Shown here one piece after another: positions 53,475 through 61,743 of a stretch of DNA of 64,000 nt. Every line of letters starts with the position of its first letter. Position 1 is the stretch's first letter. Under the pieces are notes generated by a model. The model saw nothing but the letters and a program-made list of their open reading frames with translations, was not told where the DNA came from and ran no database searches. Origin of the DNA: Rhizobium sp. 007 (lineage in GTDB: Bacteria > Pseudomonadota > Alphaproteobacteria > Rhizobiales > Rhizobiaceae); the NCBI RefSeq assembly GCF_015353075.1, contig NZ_CP064188.1, positions 2,108,001-2,172,000 on the forward strand. Reading direction: 5' to 3'. The translations under genes and the position numbers were made by a program.

Positions 53475-54968
53475 ATGGTCAAACAAGTGATCGAAAGCAC
53501 AATCGACGGCAAGATCCGCTGCGATGCCTGCCCCGTGATGTGTTACATTTCAGAGGGCAAATCCGGCGCCTGCGACCGCTACGCCAATGTCGGCGGCGAC
53601 CTCATTCGCGTCGATCCCCTAACGATCATCGAGAACCGGAAGGACAATGGCGGCCAGCTCGTTTCCTTCCTGCCAGGCGCCGAAGACAAGGACTGGGACG
53701 GCGATCTTGTTCAGGCGAAGCGCTCCTTCGTCACCGCCGTCGGCGCCGGCACCACCTACCCGGACTACAAGCCTGCCCCTTTCATCGTCTCGCAGCAAGA
53801 ACGCGGCGTCGACATGGTGACGGTCGTCACCGAAGGCATCTTCAGCTATTGCGGCGCCAAGGTGAAGATCGATACCGACCGCTATCTCGGCCCTGAAACC
53901 TCGGCCGTGCGCGTTGAAGGCGAGCCGGTTGGCCATGTCACGACCGGAGAATACGGCTCACAGATGCTCTCGCTCGGCGGCGTCCATCACCTGACCGGCG
54001 GGACCAAGAAGGAGGGCCGCCTCACCTGCGACGCACTTCTGCGACTCTGCAACGGCGAGGCCGTGGCGATGACGATCGACGGCGGCGCTGGGATCGTCGT
54101 CAAGGCGGGTACGGCACCGGTCATCAACGGCGTCGAGGAACAGCGAATGCGCGTCGGCTGCGGCTCGGCGACGATCGGCATGTTTGCCAAGCAATGGGCC
54201 CGGCATGTGGACGAGGTTGTCGTGGTCGACGACCACATCACCGGCGTTCTTTCCGAACACCAGGCGGGCCGCGTGCTCAACATCCCAGCGACCGGCATCA
54301 GGATCAAGGGCCGCCGTTCAACCCCGGGTCGCTATTTCCAGGTGGCAGAGCCCGGCACCGGCTGGGGCGGCACCAACATTTCCGATCCGCTCTCGATCCT
54401 CGGCGCGTTCGATCCCAAGACCGCCTATCCCGGCCTGCGCCTCCTGATGGTCTCCACCACGGGCGAGCAATATGGCTACTACATTCTCGACGAAAACCTC
54501 GTGCCCGCTCTCCAGACGAGCCTGCCGGACGATATCCGCTTGTCGGTCGAGCAGATCGCCGAAAATTGCGAGCCGGCCGTCTGCTCGGTGCTTTTCATGG
54601 GCGGCGCCGGAGGCAGCTTGCGCGCAGGGGTCACGCGCAATCCGGTGCAGCTCACCCGCTCGGTCAAGGACGCACTGACCTACGTATCGTGCGGCGGCGC
54701 GCCGGCCTATGTCTGGCCCGGCGGCGGCATTACCGTGATGGCAGACGTGACGCAGATGCCGGCCAATTCCTTCGGCTACGTGCCGACCCCCGCACTCGTC
54801 GCGCCAATCGAATTCACTATGCGGCTTGACGACTACCGTGCGCTCGGCGGCCATATGGAAGCGGTCGTACCGATCGAGGAGGCGCTGAAGGTGGCGGAAC
54901 GCAAGGTCGCTCAGCGCCAGGACGCACCCTGGCCAACCGAAAGGCAAAACTTCAAGTGGCAGGCATGA
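53475..54968 (+). CDS. hnr: 6-hydroxynicotinate reductase-like iron-sulfur flavoprotein
   Basis: A 497-residue protein with an N-terminal 4Fe-4S-type cluster, Cys16, Cys19, Cys23 and Cys33 (RCDACPVMCYISEGKSGACD), then GIFSYCGAKVKIDTDRYLGP, MRVGCGSATIGMFAKQWARH and VSCGGAPAYVWPGGGITVMA. This is the pattern of 6-hydroxynicotinate reductase, which reduces 6-hydroxynicotinate to 1,4,5,6-tetrahydro-6-oxonicotinate with ferredoxin in Eubacterium barkeri. In this operon it follows the ring hydroxylase. Substrate identity is inferred. Confidence 0.82.
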   Translation: MVKQVIESTIDGKIRCDACPVMCYISEGKSGACDRYANVGGDLIRVDPLTIIENRKDNGGQLVSFLPGAEDKDWDGDLVQAKRSFVTAVGAGTTYPDYKPAPFIVSQQERGVDMVTVVTEGIFSYCGAKVKIDTDRYLGPETSAVRVEGEPVGHVTTGEYGSQMLSLGGVHHLTGGTKKEGRLTCDALLRLCNGEAVAMTIDGGAGIVVKAGTAPVINGVEEQRMRVGCGSATIGMFAKQWARHVDEVVVVDDHITGVLSEHQAGRVLNIPATGIRIKGRRSTPGRYFQVAEPGTGWGGTNISDPLSILGAFDPKTAYPGLRLLMVSTTGEQYGYYILDENLVPALQTSLPDDIRLSVEQIAENCEPAVCSVLFMGGAGGSLRAGVTRNPVQLTRSVKDALTYVSCGGAPAYVWPGGGITVMADVTQMPANSFGYVPTPALVAPIEFTMRLDDYRALGGHMEAVVPIEEALKVAERKVAQRQDAPWPTERQNFKWQA

Positions 54969-54994
54969 CACGGATAGCGACGGAGTGACGAACC

Positions 54995-55975
54995 TTGGGT
55001 CCTCAGGCGAGATACTTGCCGGATCAAGACGGATCGGGTGGCAGGCTGCATCTGCAGCACGGCCCGATCGACCTCGTCATCGGCGCCGATGACGGCGGTC
55101 GCCTGCGTCGCAACGCGGCAGATATGCGCGCCCGTGCCTTCGACGTCGCAACGGCGAGGTTCGAAACGGTGCTTGAGGAGCTGACGTCGGAGCTGCCGCT
55201 GCTTCGCGCCGAAGCGGATCCGGACATGTCCGATCCCGGCGGAAGCGTCGCCAGACGGATGGTCGCGGCAGTGAAGCCGCTTTCGCGATACCGTTTCATA
55301 ACACCGATGGCCGCCGTTGCCGGCGCCGTCGCGGAGGAGATTCTAGAGTCAATGGTTGCCGCTTTTTCACCGGTCGAAAGACCGGCCCGGATCTACGTCA
55401 ACAATGGCGGCGACATCGCTGTCCATCTCCACGGTGACGCCTCCTTCCGCGTCCGCCTCGCGCGGCTAGACAACGTTTCGCTTGGCCATTTCGAGCTGAA
55501 GGCCGCCTGCCAGAGCCGCGGTATCGCCACCAGCGGCAGGGGGGGCCGCAGCCTCTCGCTCGGCATTGCCGAATCCGTTACCGTCATTGCCCGCACCGCG
55601 GCCGAGGCGGATGCCGCCGCGACGCTCATCGCCAATGCCGTCGATCTTCCCGGCCATCCCGCAATCGAACGCGTCCGCGCCGTCGATGTCCGCGACGACA
55701 GCGATCTCGGAACAAGGCTCGTGGTCCGCAATTGCGGCAGGCTGGCATCCAACGAGGTCGAGGAAGCCCTGTCACGCGGCGGCGCGGAAGCTGAACGCTT
55801 CATAGCGCTCGGTTTCATCGAAAGAGCCGCGCTTTTTCTTCAGGATCAGGGGCGCCTGGCAATGGCGTGCGATCAGGACTCCACCGGAATCACAATCAAC
55901 GCAACGGAGCACGTCAGCCATGGCCGAACCAAAGATCAGGAAAATCCTTACGGCGGTGGAGGAAATCCGCCATGA
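54995..55975 (+). CDS. UPF0280 (ApbE-like) family protein
   Basis: A 326-residue protein starting at a TTG (MGPQARYLPDQDG, then RLHLQHGPIDLVIGAD), the usual beginning of UPF0280. Further marks are MVAAVKPLSRYRFITPMAAV, AGAVAEEILESM, IYVNNGGDIAVHL and GIATSGRGGRSLSLGIAESV. The fold is related to ApbE flavin transferases. Placed directly after the 6-hydroxynicotinate-reductase-like gene, it may act in flavin handling for that enzyme. Its frame runs 56 bases into the next gene, an unusually long overlap, and the final 30 residues are probably not conserved. Confidence 0.8.
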   Translation: MGPQARYLPDQDGSGGRLHLQHGPIDLVIGADDGGRLRRNAADMRARAFDVATARFETVLEELTSELPLLRAEADPDMSDPGGSVARRMVAAVKPLSRYRFITPMAAVAGAVAEEILESMVAAFSPVERPARIYVNNGGDIAVHLHGDASFRVRLARLDNVSLGHFELKAACQSRGIATSGRGGRSLSLGIAESVTVIARTAAEADAAATLIANAVDLPGHPAIERVRAVDVRDDSDLGTRLVVRNCGRLASNEVEEALSRGGAEAERFIALGFIERAALFLQDQGRLAMACDQDSTGITINATEHVSHGRTKDQENPYGGGGNPP

Positions 55976-56504
55976 AGGCGGCACGCCACCTGCAAAGCCG
56001 CTGAAGCGCGGCGCCGTGCTTGCCGTTATCGAAAATCCGTTCGCGGGCGCCTATCATGAGGATATTCAGGGCTTCATGAAAGATCTGGAGCCTCTCGGCC
56101 TCGACATGGCGAGGCGGCTGATAGAAGCGCTCGGCGGCGACGCGGACGCGATCGAGGGCTATGGCAAGGGCGCGATTGTCGGTCAGGCCGGCGAACTGGA
56201 ACATGGCGCCCTATGGCATGTGCCGGGCGGCTATGCCATGCGCGAGGCATTGGGCAACGCCAAGGCGATCGTTCCCTCGACGAAGAAAGTCGGCGCCGCC
56301 GGCACGCGGCTCGACGTTCCGGTAACCCATGTCAATGCGTCCTATGTCCGCAGCCATTTCGACGCCATGGAGGTCGGCCTTGCCGACGCACCGCGCGCTA
56401 ACGAGATCGTACTGGCGCTGGTAATGACCACCGGCGGGCGCATTCACGCCCGCGTCGGCGGCCTAAAAGCAGAAGACATCAAGGGAGAGGATGGACTGAG
56501 ATGA
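55920..56504 (+). CDS. DUF1185 ('amino acid synthesis') protein, first paralogue
   Basis: A 194-residue protein: AVIENPFAGAYHEDIQGFMK, the YGKGAIVGQAGELEHGALWH block, VPSTKKVGAAGTRLDVPVTH, YVRSHFDAMEVGLADAPRAN and GRIHARVGGL. DUF1185 proteins have known crystal structures but no proven reaction that I know of. Conserved Glu/His residues (ELEH, RSHFD) could form an active site. It overlaps the second paralogue by ATGA. In this operon a ring-opening or tautomer-handling role is conceivable. Confidence 0.82.
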   Translation: MAEPKIRKILTAVEEIRHEGGTPPAKPLKRGAVLAVIENPFAGAYHEDIQGFMKDLEPLGLDMARRLIEALGGDADAIEGYGKGAIVGQAGELEHGALWHVPGGYAMREALGNAKAIVPSTKKVGAAGTRLDVPVTHVNASYVRSHFDAMEVGLADAPRANEIVLALVMTTGGRIHARVGGLKAEDIKGEDGLR

Positions 56505-57085
56505 AAGCCGAAATCCGTAAACTCGCCGTTTTTCTCGAGGAAACCCATTCTGAAATGGGCCGGACGGTTTCGCCACCGACCCGCAAGGCGGCCGCAATTG
56601 CGGTTATCCGCAACCCCTTTGCCGGACGCTATGTCGAGGACCTGACGCCGCTGATCGATATCGGCGCAGAACTCGGCGGCCTGCTGGGGGAGAAATGTGT
56701 GGTGGCATTGGGCATTGAGCCCTCCGAGGCCGAGAGCTACGGCAAGGCAGCCATGGTCGGCGAGGACGGCGAGCTGGAACATGCCGCCGCCCTACTGCAT
56801 CCCGCCATGGGCAAGCCGCTTCGCGCCGCCGTCGAGAAAGGCGCGGCCCTGGTCCCGTCGTCGAAGAAGCGTGGCGGGCCTGGCCAGACACTCGACATAC
56901 CCCTCGGCCACAAGGATGCAGCCTTCGTCCGCTCACACTTCGACGGCATGGAGGTAAGCCTAAACGATTCCCCGCGCGCCGACGAGATCATGGTCGCGGT
57001 CGCCGTCACGGACAGCGGCCGGCCTTTTGCCCGCGTCGGCGGCCTGAAGGTGGACGAGATCGAAGGCAAGGACGGACTGCGCTAG
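56501..57085 (+). CDS. DUF1185 ('amino acid synthesis') protein, second paralogue
   Basis: A 194-residue paralogue of the preceding protein with the same blocks in the same order: AVIRNPFAGRYVEDLTPLID, YGKAAMVGEDGELEHAAALL, VPSSKKRGGPGQTLDIPLGH, FVRSHFDGMEVSLNDSPRAD and GRPFARVGGLKVDEIEGKDG. The equal length, coupled translation and clear divergence suggest a functional heteromer or two related substrates. It is the last gene of the rightward operon. Confidence 0.82.
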   Translation: MKAEIRKLAVFLEETHSEMGRTVSPPTRKAAAIAVIRNPFAGRYVEDLTPLIDIGAELGGLLGEKCVVALGIEPSEAESYGKAAMVGEDGELEHAAALLHPAMGKPLRAAVEKGAALVPSSKKRGGPGQTLDIPLGHKDAAFVRSHFDGMEVSLNDSPRADEIMVAVAVTDSGRPFARVGGLKVDEIEGKDGLR

Positions 57086-57405
57086 ATCACGGTGATTTTG
57101 ATCCATTCCGCCCAAAAATCATAAATGTGAACGATCTAAAAGGTTAAGGTGTCGTGCCTGCGAAAACCCGCCCACGCCTTTCCTCACTCGGGGCCTCGAC
57201 AGGGAAGACGGTGCGAAGTGGTCTGATCGTGACGTGTGGAGAAGCTGGTATGGGAGAGCACCCGGGTTCAAGCGCCAAATATAGACAAAATGCGGGGATT
57301 CCCTAGCGATGCGACAATATCAATCTCAAGTCACCTGCTTTCATGAACCACTCGGCACTTCAAAGCGCTGCGGCGATCTAAGTGCGCCTGAAGACCGACG
57401 CTGAG
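57086..57405. other. Intergenic between convergent genes
   Basis: No gene seen. The second DUF1185 gene and the leftward amidohydrolase end here; I found no strong terminator hairpin by eye. Confidence 0.45.
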
Positions 57406-58623
57406 TCAGCCCCCATACTGGGCATACCGGCCGAAGACGATCTCCGGCACCGCCGTGGGCGGCGGCGTGTTGCGGCTTCGCTGCGTCCGGATTACGCCGT
57501 CGATGACTGTCATGCCGATCCCGGGCAGGTTGCCGAGCTTCACGGACTCGAGGAGGGTCGCGCCTGGCGCATGCTGGGCCCGGTCCATGATGACGAAGTC
57601 GGCCGTCCTGCCGGGCTCGATGACGCCGCAGTCGAGATTGCGCTGGCGGGCCGTATTGCCGGTGGCGAAACAGAAGGCCACCTCCGCCGGCGTGTCGGAA
57701 AGACTAGCGACCAACGACACCATGCGCAGGATGCCGAGCGGCTGCACGCCGGAACCCGCCGGTCCATCGGTGCCGAGAATGACCTGATCGAGCTTCTTGA
57801 GTTCACGCGCCGTGTTGACGGTCAGCAGCGCTGCACGCTCGTTTCCGTTGTGAACGATCTCGAGACCCCGCATGCAGCGCTCGCAGATGCAGACGATCTG
57901 GTCGTCCGGCAGCGCCGTATGCCCGCCGTTCAGATGGCCGACCACATCGGTATCCGCCTCCAGCACCACATCCTTGTCGATCAGGCCCGAGCCGGGAATC
58001 GAAGGACCACCAGTGTGAATTGTGCTCTGGATGCCGTACTTGCGCGCCCAGGCCACCATCTGCTTGGCATTGGCGGCGTCCTTGACGCTGCCAAGACCGA
58101 CTTCGCCGAGCAGCTTGACGCCGGCCTCCGCCAGATCCTTGAAATCCTGTTCGACCATGCCCGTCTCGATGACCGGCGCACCGGCATGAACCTTGACCCC
58201 TGAGGGGCGGAAATTTTCGTAGAACCGCTGCGAGGCAATCGCATGCGCTTTGAGGCCGACGATGTCGCGCGGACGGCCGGGTGCGTGCACTTCGCCAGCC
58301 GAGATCATCGTCGTTACACCGCCGTTGAGCGTCGAGTCGATCCAGTTCAGTTGCTGCTGGCGCGGTGTGTAGTCACCGATCACCGGGTGGACGTGGCTGT
58401 CGATGAGCCCGGGGGCGACTGTCGTCGCCCTGGCGTCGACGATCGTCTTGGCGCCTTCCGTGTCGATGTCCTTCTCATAACCTACGGCGGTGATAATCCC
58501 GTCGTCGCAAACGATGCAGTCCCCGTCGAGGATCGGCTGCTCGATCTTGCCGGAAAGGATCAGGCCGATATTCTTGATGACCAGCCTGCCAGCCTTTTCG
58601 TTTCCGCCCGCTACATCAGCCAT
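57406..58623 (-). CDS. Enamidase-like amidohydrolase
   Basis: A 405-residue metal-dependent hydrolase. The DARATTVAPGLIDSHVHPVI block carries the HxH metal ligands, IQSTIHTGGPS and VVGHLNGGHTALPDD give further histidines, and VILGTDGPAGSGVQPLGILR carries the catalytic Asp. The plan fits the enamidase of anaerobic nicotinate breakdown, which opens 1,4,5,6-tetrahydro-6-oxonicotinate to 2-formylglutarate and ammonia. The ATG at 58623 follows AAGGAAGGGGACG. It is divergent from the ferredoxin reductase, with two operator-like sites between them. Confidence 0.82.
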   Translation of the reverse strand: MADVAGGNEKAGRLVIKNIGLILSGKIEQPILDGDCIVCDDGIITAVGYEKDIDTEGAKTIVDARATTVAPGLIDSHVHPVIGDYTPRQQQLNWIDSTLNGGVTTMISAGEVHAPGRPRDIVGLKAHAIASQRFYENFRPSGVKVHAGAPVIETGMVEQDFKDLAEAGVKLLGEVGLGSVKDAANAKQMVAWARKYGIQSTIHTGGPSIPGSGLIDKDVVLEADTDVVGHLNGGHTALPDDQIVCICERCMRGLEIVHNGNERAALLTVNTARELKKLDQVILGTDGPAGSGVQPLGILRMVSLVASLSDTPAEVAFCFATGNTARQRNLDCGVIEPGRTADFVIMDRAQHAPGATLLESVKLGNLPGIGMTVIDGVIRTQRSRNTPPPTAVPEIVFGRYAQYGG

Positions 58624-58694
58624 TTTCGTCCCCTTCCTTGATTGTTGCACGCCGGATCCGGCGAAATTTATCTGCGGCACGGTTCGGCGATCCA

Positions 58695-58708
58695 ATTTGC
58701 ACACGAAT
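58695..58708 (+). promoter_or_regulatory. Putative MarR operator, site 5
   Basis: ATTTGCACACGAAT fits the shared pattern. It lies 72 bases upstream of the amidohydrolase start. Confidence 0.5.
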
Positions 58709-58781
58709 GCTAACTTTGCCGGAAATTTCTGTCGAGCCCAAATCCTTTATTGACAAAAGCGCCGTTTCGGATTTCCATTTC

Positions 58782-58795
58782 ATTCGTACACAAAC
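58782..58795 (-). promoter_or_regulatory. Putative MarR operator, site 6
   Basis: On the minus strand GTTTGTGTACGAAT. It lies 13 bases upstream of the ferredoxin reductase start. Confidence 0.5.
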
Positions 58796-58807
58796 AAATT
58801 ATTGCCG

Positions 58808-59668
58808 ATGGAACGGGAAACCCGGATGACCACGCAATCGACCGGCAAAACCGGCGCAGGAGAGAAGCAGGACGCCGACAGGCCGAAGTCTCCAGCCCCG
58901 GCAGACATCTTTGCTCAGACCGTGACGGCGGTGAAGCACTACACCGACCGGCTGTTCCATTTCCGCATCACCAGGCCCCCAAGCTTTCGCTTCCGCTCCG
59001 GCGAATTCGTCATGATCGGCCTGCCAAATGCGGTGAAGCCGATGTTCCGCGCCTATTCGATGGCCAGCCCCTCTTGGGACGAGGAGATCGAATTCCTTTC
59101 GATCAAGGTGCAGGGCGGGCCGTTCACCGAACACCTGCAGAAGATCATTCCCGGGGACACGGTGCTGATGCGCAAGAAACCGACCGGCACGCTGGTGCTC
59201 GATGCCCTGCTGCCGGGCAAGCGGCTCTACCTCTTCTCGACCGGAACAGGCGTCGCGCCATTCGCGAGCCTTATCCGCGATCCGGACACCTATGAGAAGT
59301 TCGAGGAAGTGATCCTCGTGCAGACCTGCCGAGAAGTCGCCGAACTCACCTACATCACCGAACTGGTAGACGGACTTAAACACGATCCGCTGATTGGCGA
59401 AGCAGCAAGCGAGAAACTACGCCTCCATACGACGACGACACGCGAAGCGTTCCCCCGCATGGGCCGCGTCACCGATCTCATCCGCAGCGGAGCTTTCTTT
59501 CGCGAAACTGGGCTGCCGCTCTTCGATCCGACGCAGGACCGCGCCATGATCTGCGGCTCGATGGAAATGCTGAAGGACAGCAAGACGGTTCTTAAATCCT
59601 TCGGGCTCGTCGAAGGCGCCAACCATGCGCCGGCCACTTATGTCGTCGAACGGGCATTCGTCGGTTGA
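58808..59668 (+). CDS. Ferredoxin-NADP reductase
   Basis: A protein of about 286 residues with the FAD-binding PMFRAYSMASPSWDEEIEF motif, GGPFTEHLQKIIPGDTVLM, the NADP part YLFSTGTGVAPFASLIRDPD and a C-terminal aromatic-valine end (YVVERAFVG). It transfers electrons between NADPH and ferredoxin or flavodoxin. An N-terminal tail of about 30 polar residues precedes the domain. In context it could supply reduced ferredoxin to the 6-hydroxynicotinate-reductase-like enzyme. Starts at 58802 (TTG), 58808 or 58826 are all possible. Confidence 0.88.
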   Translation: MERETRMTTQSTGKTGAGEKQDADRPKSPAPADIFAQTVTAVKHYTDRLFHFRITRPPSFRFRSGEFVMIGLPNAVKPMFRAYSMASPSWDEEIEFLSIKVQGGPFTEHLQKIIPGDTVLMRKKPTGTLVLDALLPGKRLYLFSTGTGVAPFASLIRDPDTYEKFEEVILVQTCREVAELTYITELVDGLKHDPLIGEAASEKLRLHTTTTREAFPRMGRVTDLIRSGAFFRETGLPLFDPTQDRAMICGSMEMLKDSKTVLKSFGLVEGANHAPATYVVERAFVG

Positions 59669-60195
59669 CTTCAAACGCGATTATCCGGCACCCGACAGAA
59701 ACTGAACGCTTGGCAGTCGAGAGCTGGATCCCATCATGTGCGGGTCCGCGCCTTCATGTGAGTCCATCGTCGAAACATTGCAGGCATCACCGCCGTTCCT
59801 GAAGGACGTATCCCGATGACAGGACCGTGCCGCGTGTTCGAAGACTGACGAACGCGAATGCCTGTGGAGACGAAACACTACGAGACGTTGTCTACAAGGC
59901 AAGAAACGCTGAGTATATCATGCGCATTGTCGAACTTGACGGTCGCTAGTCTGCCACTTTAGAAGATTCGCAAGCACGGGACATCAATTCGCGCCGCGTC
60001 GGCGACAAGGCTTTTTTGAGTTGAATGACCGTGCCGCGGCCAAAATCAGAAGGCGCGACGCCAGCGAAGGAATTGTGTTATGCCGTCTCAACTCCGCGCC
60101 GTCTTGGTCGTCGCTGCCGTTGGCCTTGTGACGATGGAGGCCATCCCTGCCGCCATGGCCGGAAGCGATGTCGGTCAGCCAGCGCAAGCTCGACT

Positions 60196-60232
60196 CCGGC
60201 GTTATACTGTTTTTCAAAAACGGTATAACCGG
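60196..60232. repeat. Long inverted repeat with GTTATAC/GTATAAC arms
   Basis: The arms read CCGGCGTTATACTGTTTTT and AAAAACGGTATAACCGG around a single C, a near-perfect hairpin of about 16 pairs. It could be a terminator-like structure or a repressor site. Confidence 0.55.
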
Positions 60233-60314
60233 CGAGAGGATAGGGAACAAGATGGGATGTCGTAGGGACCGTCCGGAGACAGCGAGGACGGATGTCGAGC
60301 CGGGGCTGCCTCCA

Positions 60315-60342
60315 TTGTAACTTTTTTGCAGAAGCGTTACAA
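60315..60342. repeat. Inverted repeat with TTGTAAC/GTTACAA arms
   Basis: Seven-base perfect arms separated by 14 bases. It is similar in layout and composition to the repeat about 90 bases upstream. Confidence 0.5.
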
Positions 60343-60768
60343 CGGACGGGGCAGGGCATTGCAACCGGACCGTCGCATAGACAGTCCTATGGACCGTCCG
60401 CATTCCGGACCTGTGCCGGAGTAGCCTTCTGGACCTCCGCTTTTGGCCACCATGCCTCATATGCCCGCTGCGCCCGCCTGGACGGCGCCGACGAACATCA
60501 GGACGATGGTCAGCCAGAAATTCGTCGCTGGGTCTTGTAGTTGTCGCGGGCGATCCTCCTGCTCGAAATCAGGGATGGTGTTCAAGGCCTGCGGGTTCAG
60601 CTTGAAGCCATGCCGGCCGTGTCTGCCGCAATGGAGGGATTTCGGATGCGACCTTCTATAACTGGCGCAAGAAGTATGCTCATCGGCACCCCCGCCGAAC
60701 GGGAACTTTTTTGCCGAAAGCTGCGTTTGTCTGCTGTCACCGAACTCGACCAAGTCGATGACATTCAT

Positions 60769-60800
60769 GGGGCTCGCCGACATGACAGGAGGCGAGCCCC
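60769..60800 (+). terminator. Rho-independent-like hairpin
   Basis: GGGGCTCGCC and GGCGAGCCCC form a perfect ten-base stem with a 12-base loop, followed on the plus strand by a pyrimidine-rich TTCCTTTTCC. It also lies 20 bases beyond the leftward regulator's stop, so it may end that transcript too. Confidence 0.5.
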
Positions 60801-60819
60801 TTCCTTTTCCGCGGTTTGC

Positions 60820-61743
60820 TCAAAAGTAGATCGACATCACCAGGTCCTGGTCGAAATCCCCGAAGCCCTTGCCAAAAATATTCATGCCGCCCGGATTGTC
60901 CGCCTTCTCGTCAATGCCGATACGAAAGCGAATGGAATGATGATCGGCAATGCCGAGCGAGGCAATCGTCTGTGGCGAGACCATCGCACCATCGATCCAG
61001 GTTCCCTTGTCGTCGATCGTCCAGGTCTTGAGCTTGCCGTATTGCGAGCCGCTGAGTTTCCACCAGGCCGGCGAGTACATGCCGCGCCGGTCGCCGAAAT
61101 CGCCCGGTGACGTCCAGTGGCCGGCCTTGATGCCATTCACCCAGATCGAAATGTCGGATGGCCAGTTGGCATTGGTCGCCGGCGTCTCGGAGCTGAGCTC
61201 CGCCGAAAACTCCACCTTGCGGATCTTTCGGCCCGTGACCTTGGCATTGTTCGGAAATTTGTACTCCACATAGCCGCGGGTGAACCACAAAAGTGCGGCC
61301 TGCATGCGCTGCGGGTCGAGGAAGACTTCCTGCACGTCCAGCATGCCGATGACGTTGTTGACCGAGCACAGGCCGCAGGGCGCCTCCACTTCGAACTCCG
61401 TGAAAAGCCCGATCGGCATGCTGACGGTTACGACGTCTTCCGCAGACTTTGTGCCACTGGCGTCGAAACGGATCAGAATTTCGTCGTAGATGCAGGAGCA
61501 GACCTTCTGATTACCTTTCGTCGCCTTCATCGTCTGCGTCTGTATCAGCCCTGCCTGTTCCAGCGCCTTCAAGTTGGTCGCCGCCGTCGATTGCGGCAAG
61601 CCCATGTGACCGGCGATGTCGTTCACATTCAAGGGACCTTTCTGGCGCAGCAGGTTGAGGATTTCGATACGCGTCGGTGAACCGAGGGCCTGTACGACTT
61701 CGGCATCCTTCATCGGATCGACGGTTAGAAGCTTAGTCTCCAT
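60820..61743 (-). CDS. ArsR-type HTH regulator with C-terminal sensor domain
   Basis: A 307-residue protein. The winged helix is at about residues 12-90 (VQALGSPTRIEILNLLRQKG, GLPQSTAATNLKALEQAGLI). The long C-terminal domain contains cysteine pairs KVCSCIYDEI and APCGLCSVNNVIG and a beta-rich part (DISIWVNGIKAGHWTSPGDF). It lies downstream of a sugar ABC transporter on the same strand and probably regulates it in response to a sugar. Confidence 0.75.
   Translation of the reverse strand: METKLLTVDPMKDAEVVQALGSPTRIEILNLLRQKGPLNVNDIAGHMGLPQSTAATNLKALEQAGLIQTQTMKATKGNQKVCSCIYDEILIRFDASGTKSAEDVVTVSMPIGLFTEFEVEAPCGLCSVNNVIGMLDVQEVFLDPQRMQAALLWFTRGYVEYKFPNNAKVTGRKIRKVEFSAELSSETPATNANWPSDISIWVNGIKAGHWTSPGDFGDRRGMYSPAWWKLSGSQYGKLKTWTIDDKGTWIDGAMVSPQTIASLGIADHHSIRFRIGIDEKADNPGGMNIFGKGFGDFDQDLVMSIYF

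Larger units (their letters stand above)
59669..60819. other. Long region without a confident gene
   Basis: A plus-strand frame at 60080-60265 begins with a signal-peptide-like MPSQLRAVLVVAAVGLVTME and a minus-strand frame at 60457-60783 ends with a hydrophobic WLTIVLMFVGAVQAGAAGI. Neither is recognised and both lack clear ribosome sites. The region contains two striking inverted repeats (60196-60232, 60315-60342) and a terminator-like hairpin. Confidence 0.4.

Noticed and set aside
60080..60265. 61-codon frame with a signal-peptide-like start
   Set aside because: It runs straight through the strong inverted repeat, has no good ribosome site and no recognisable mature part; possible but not supported.
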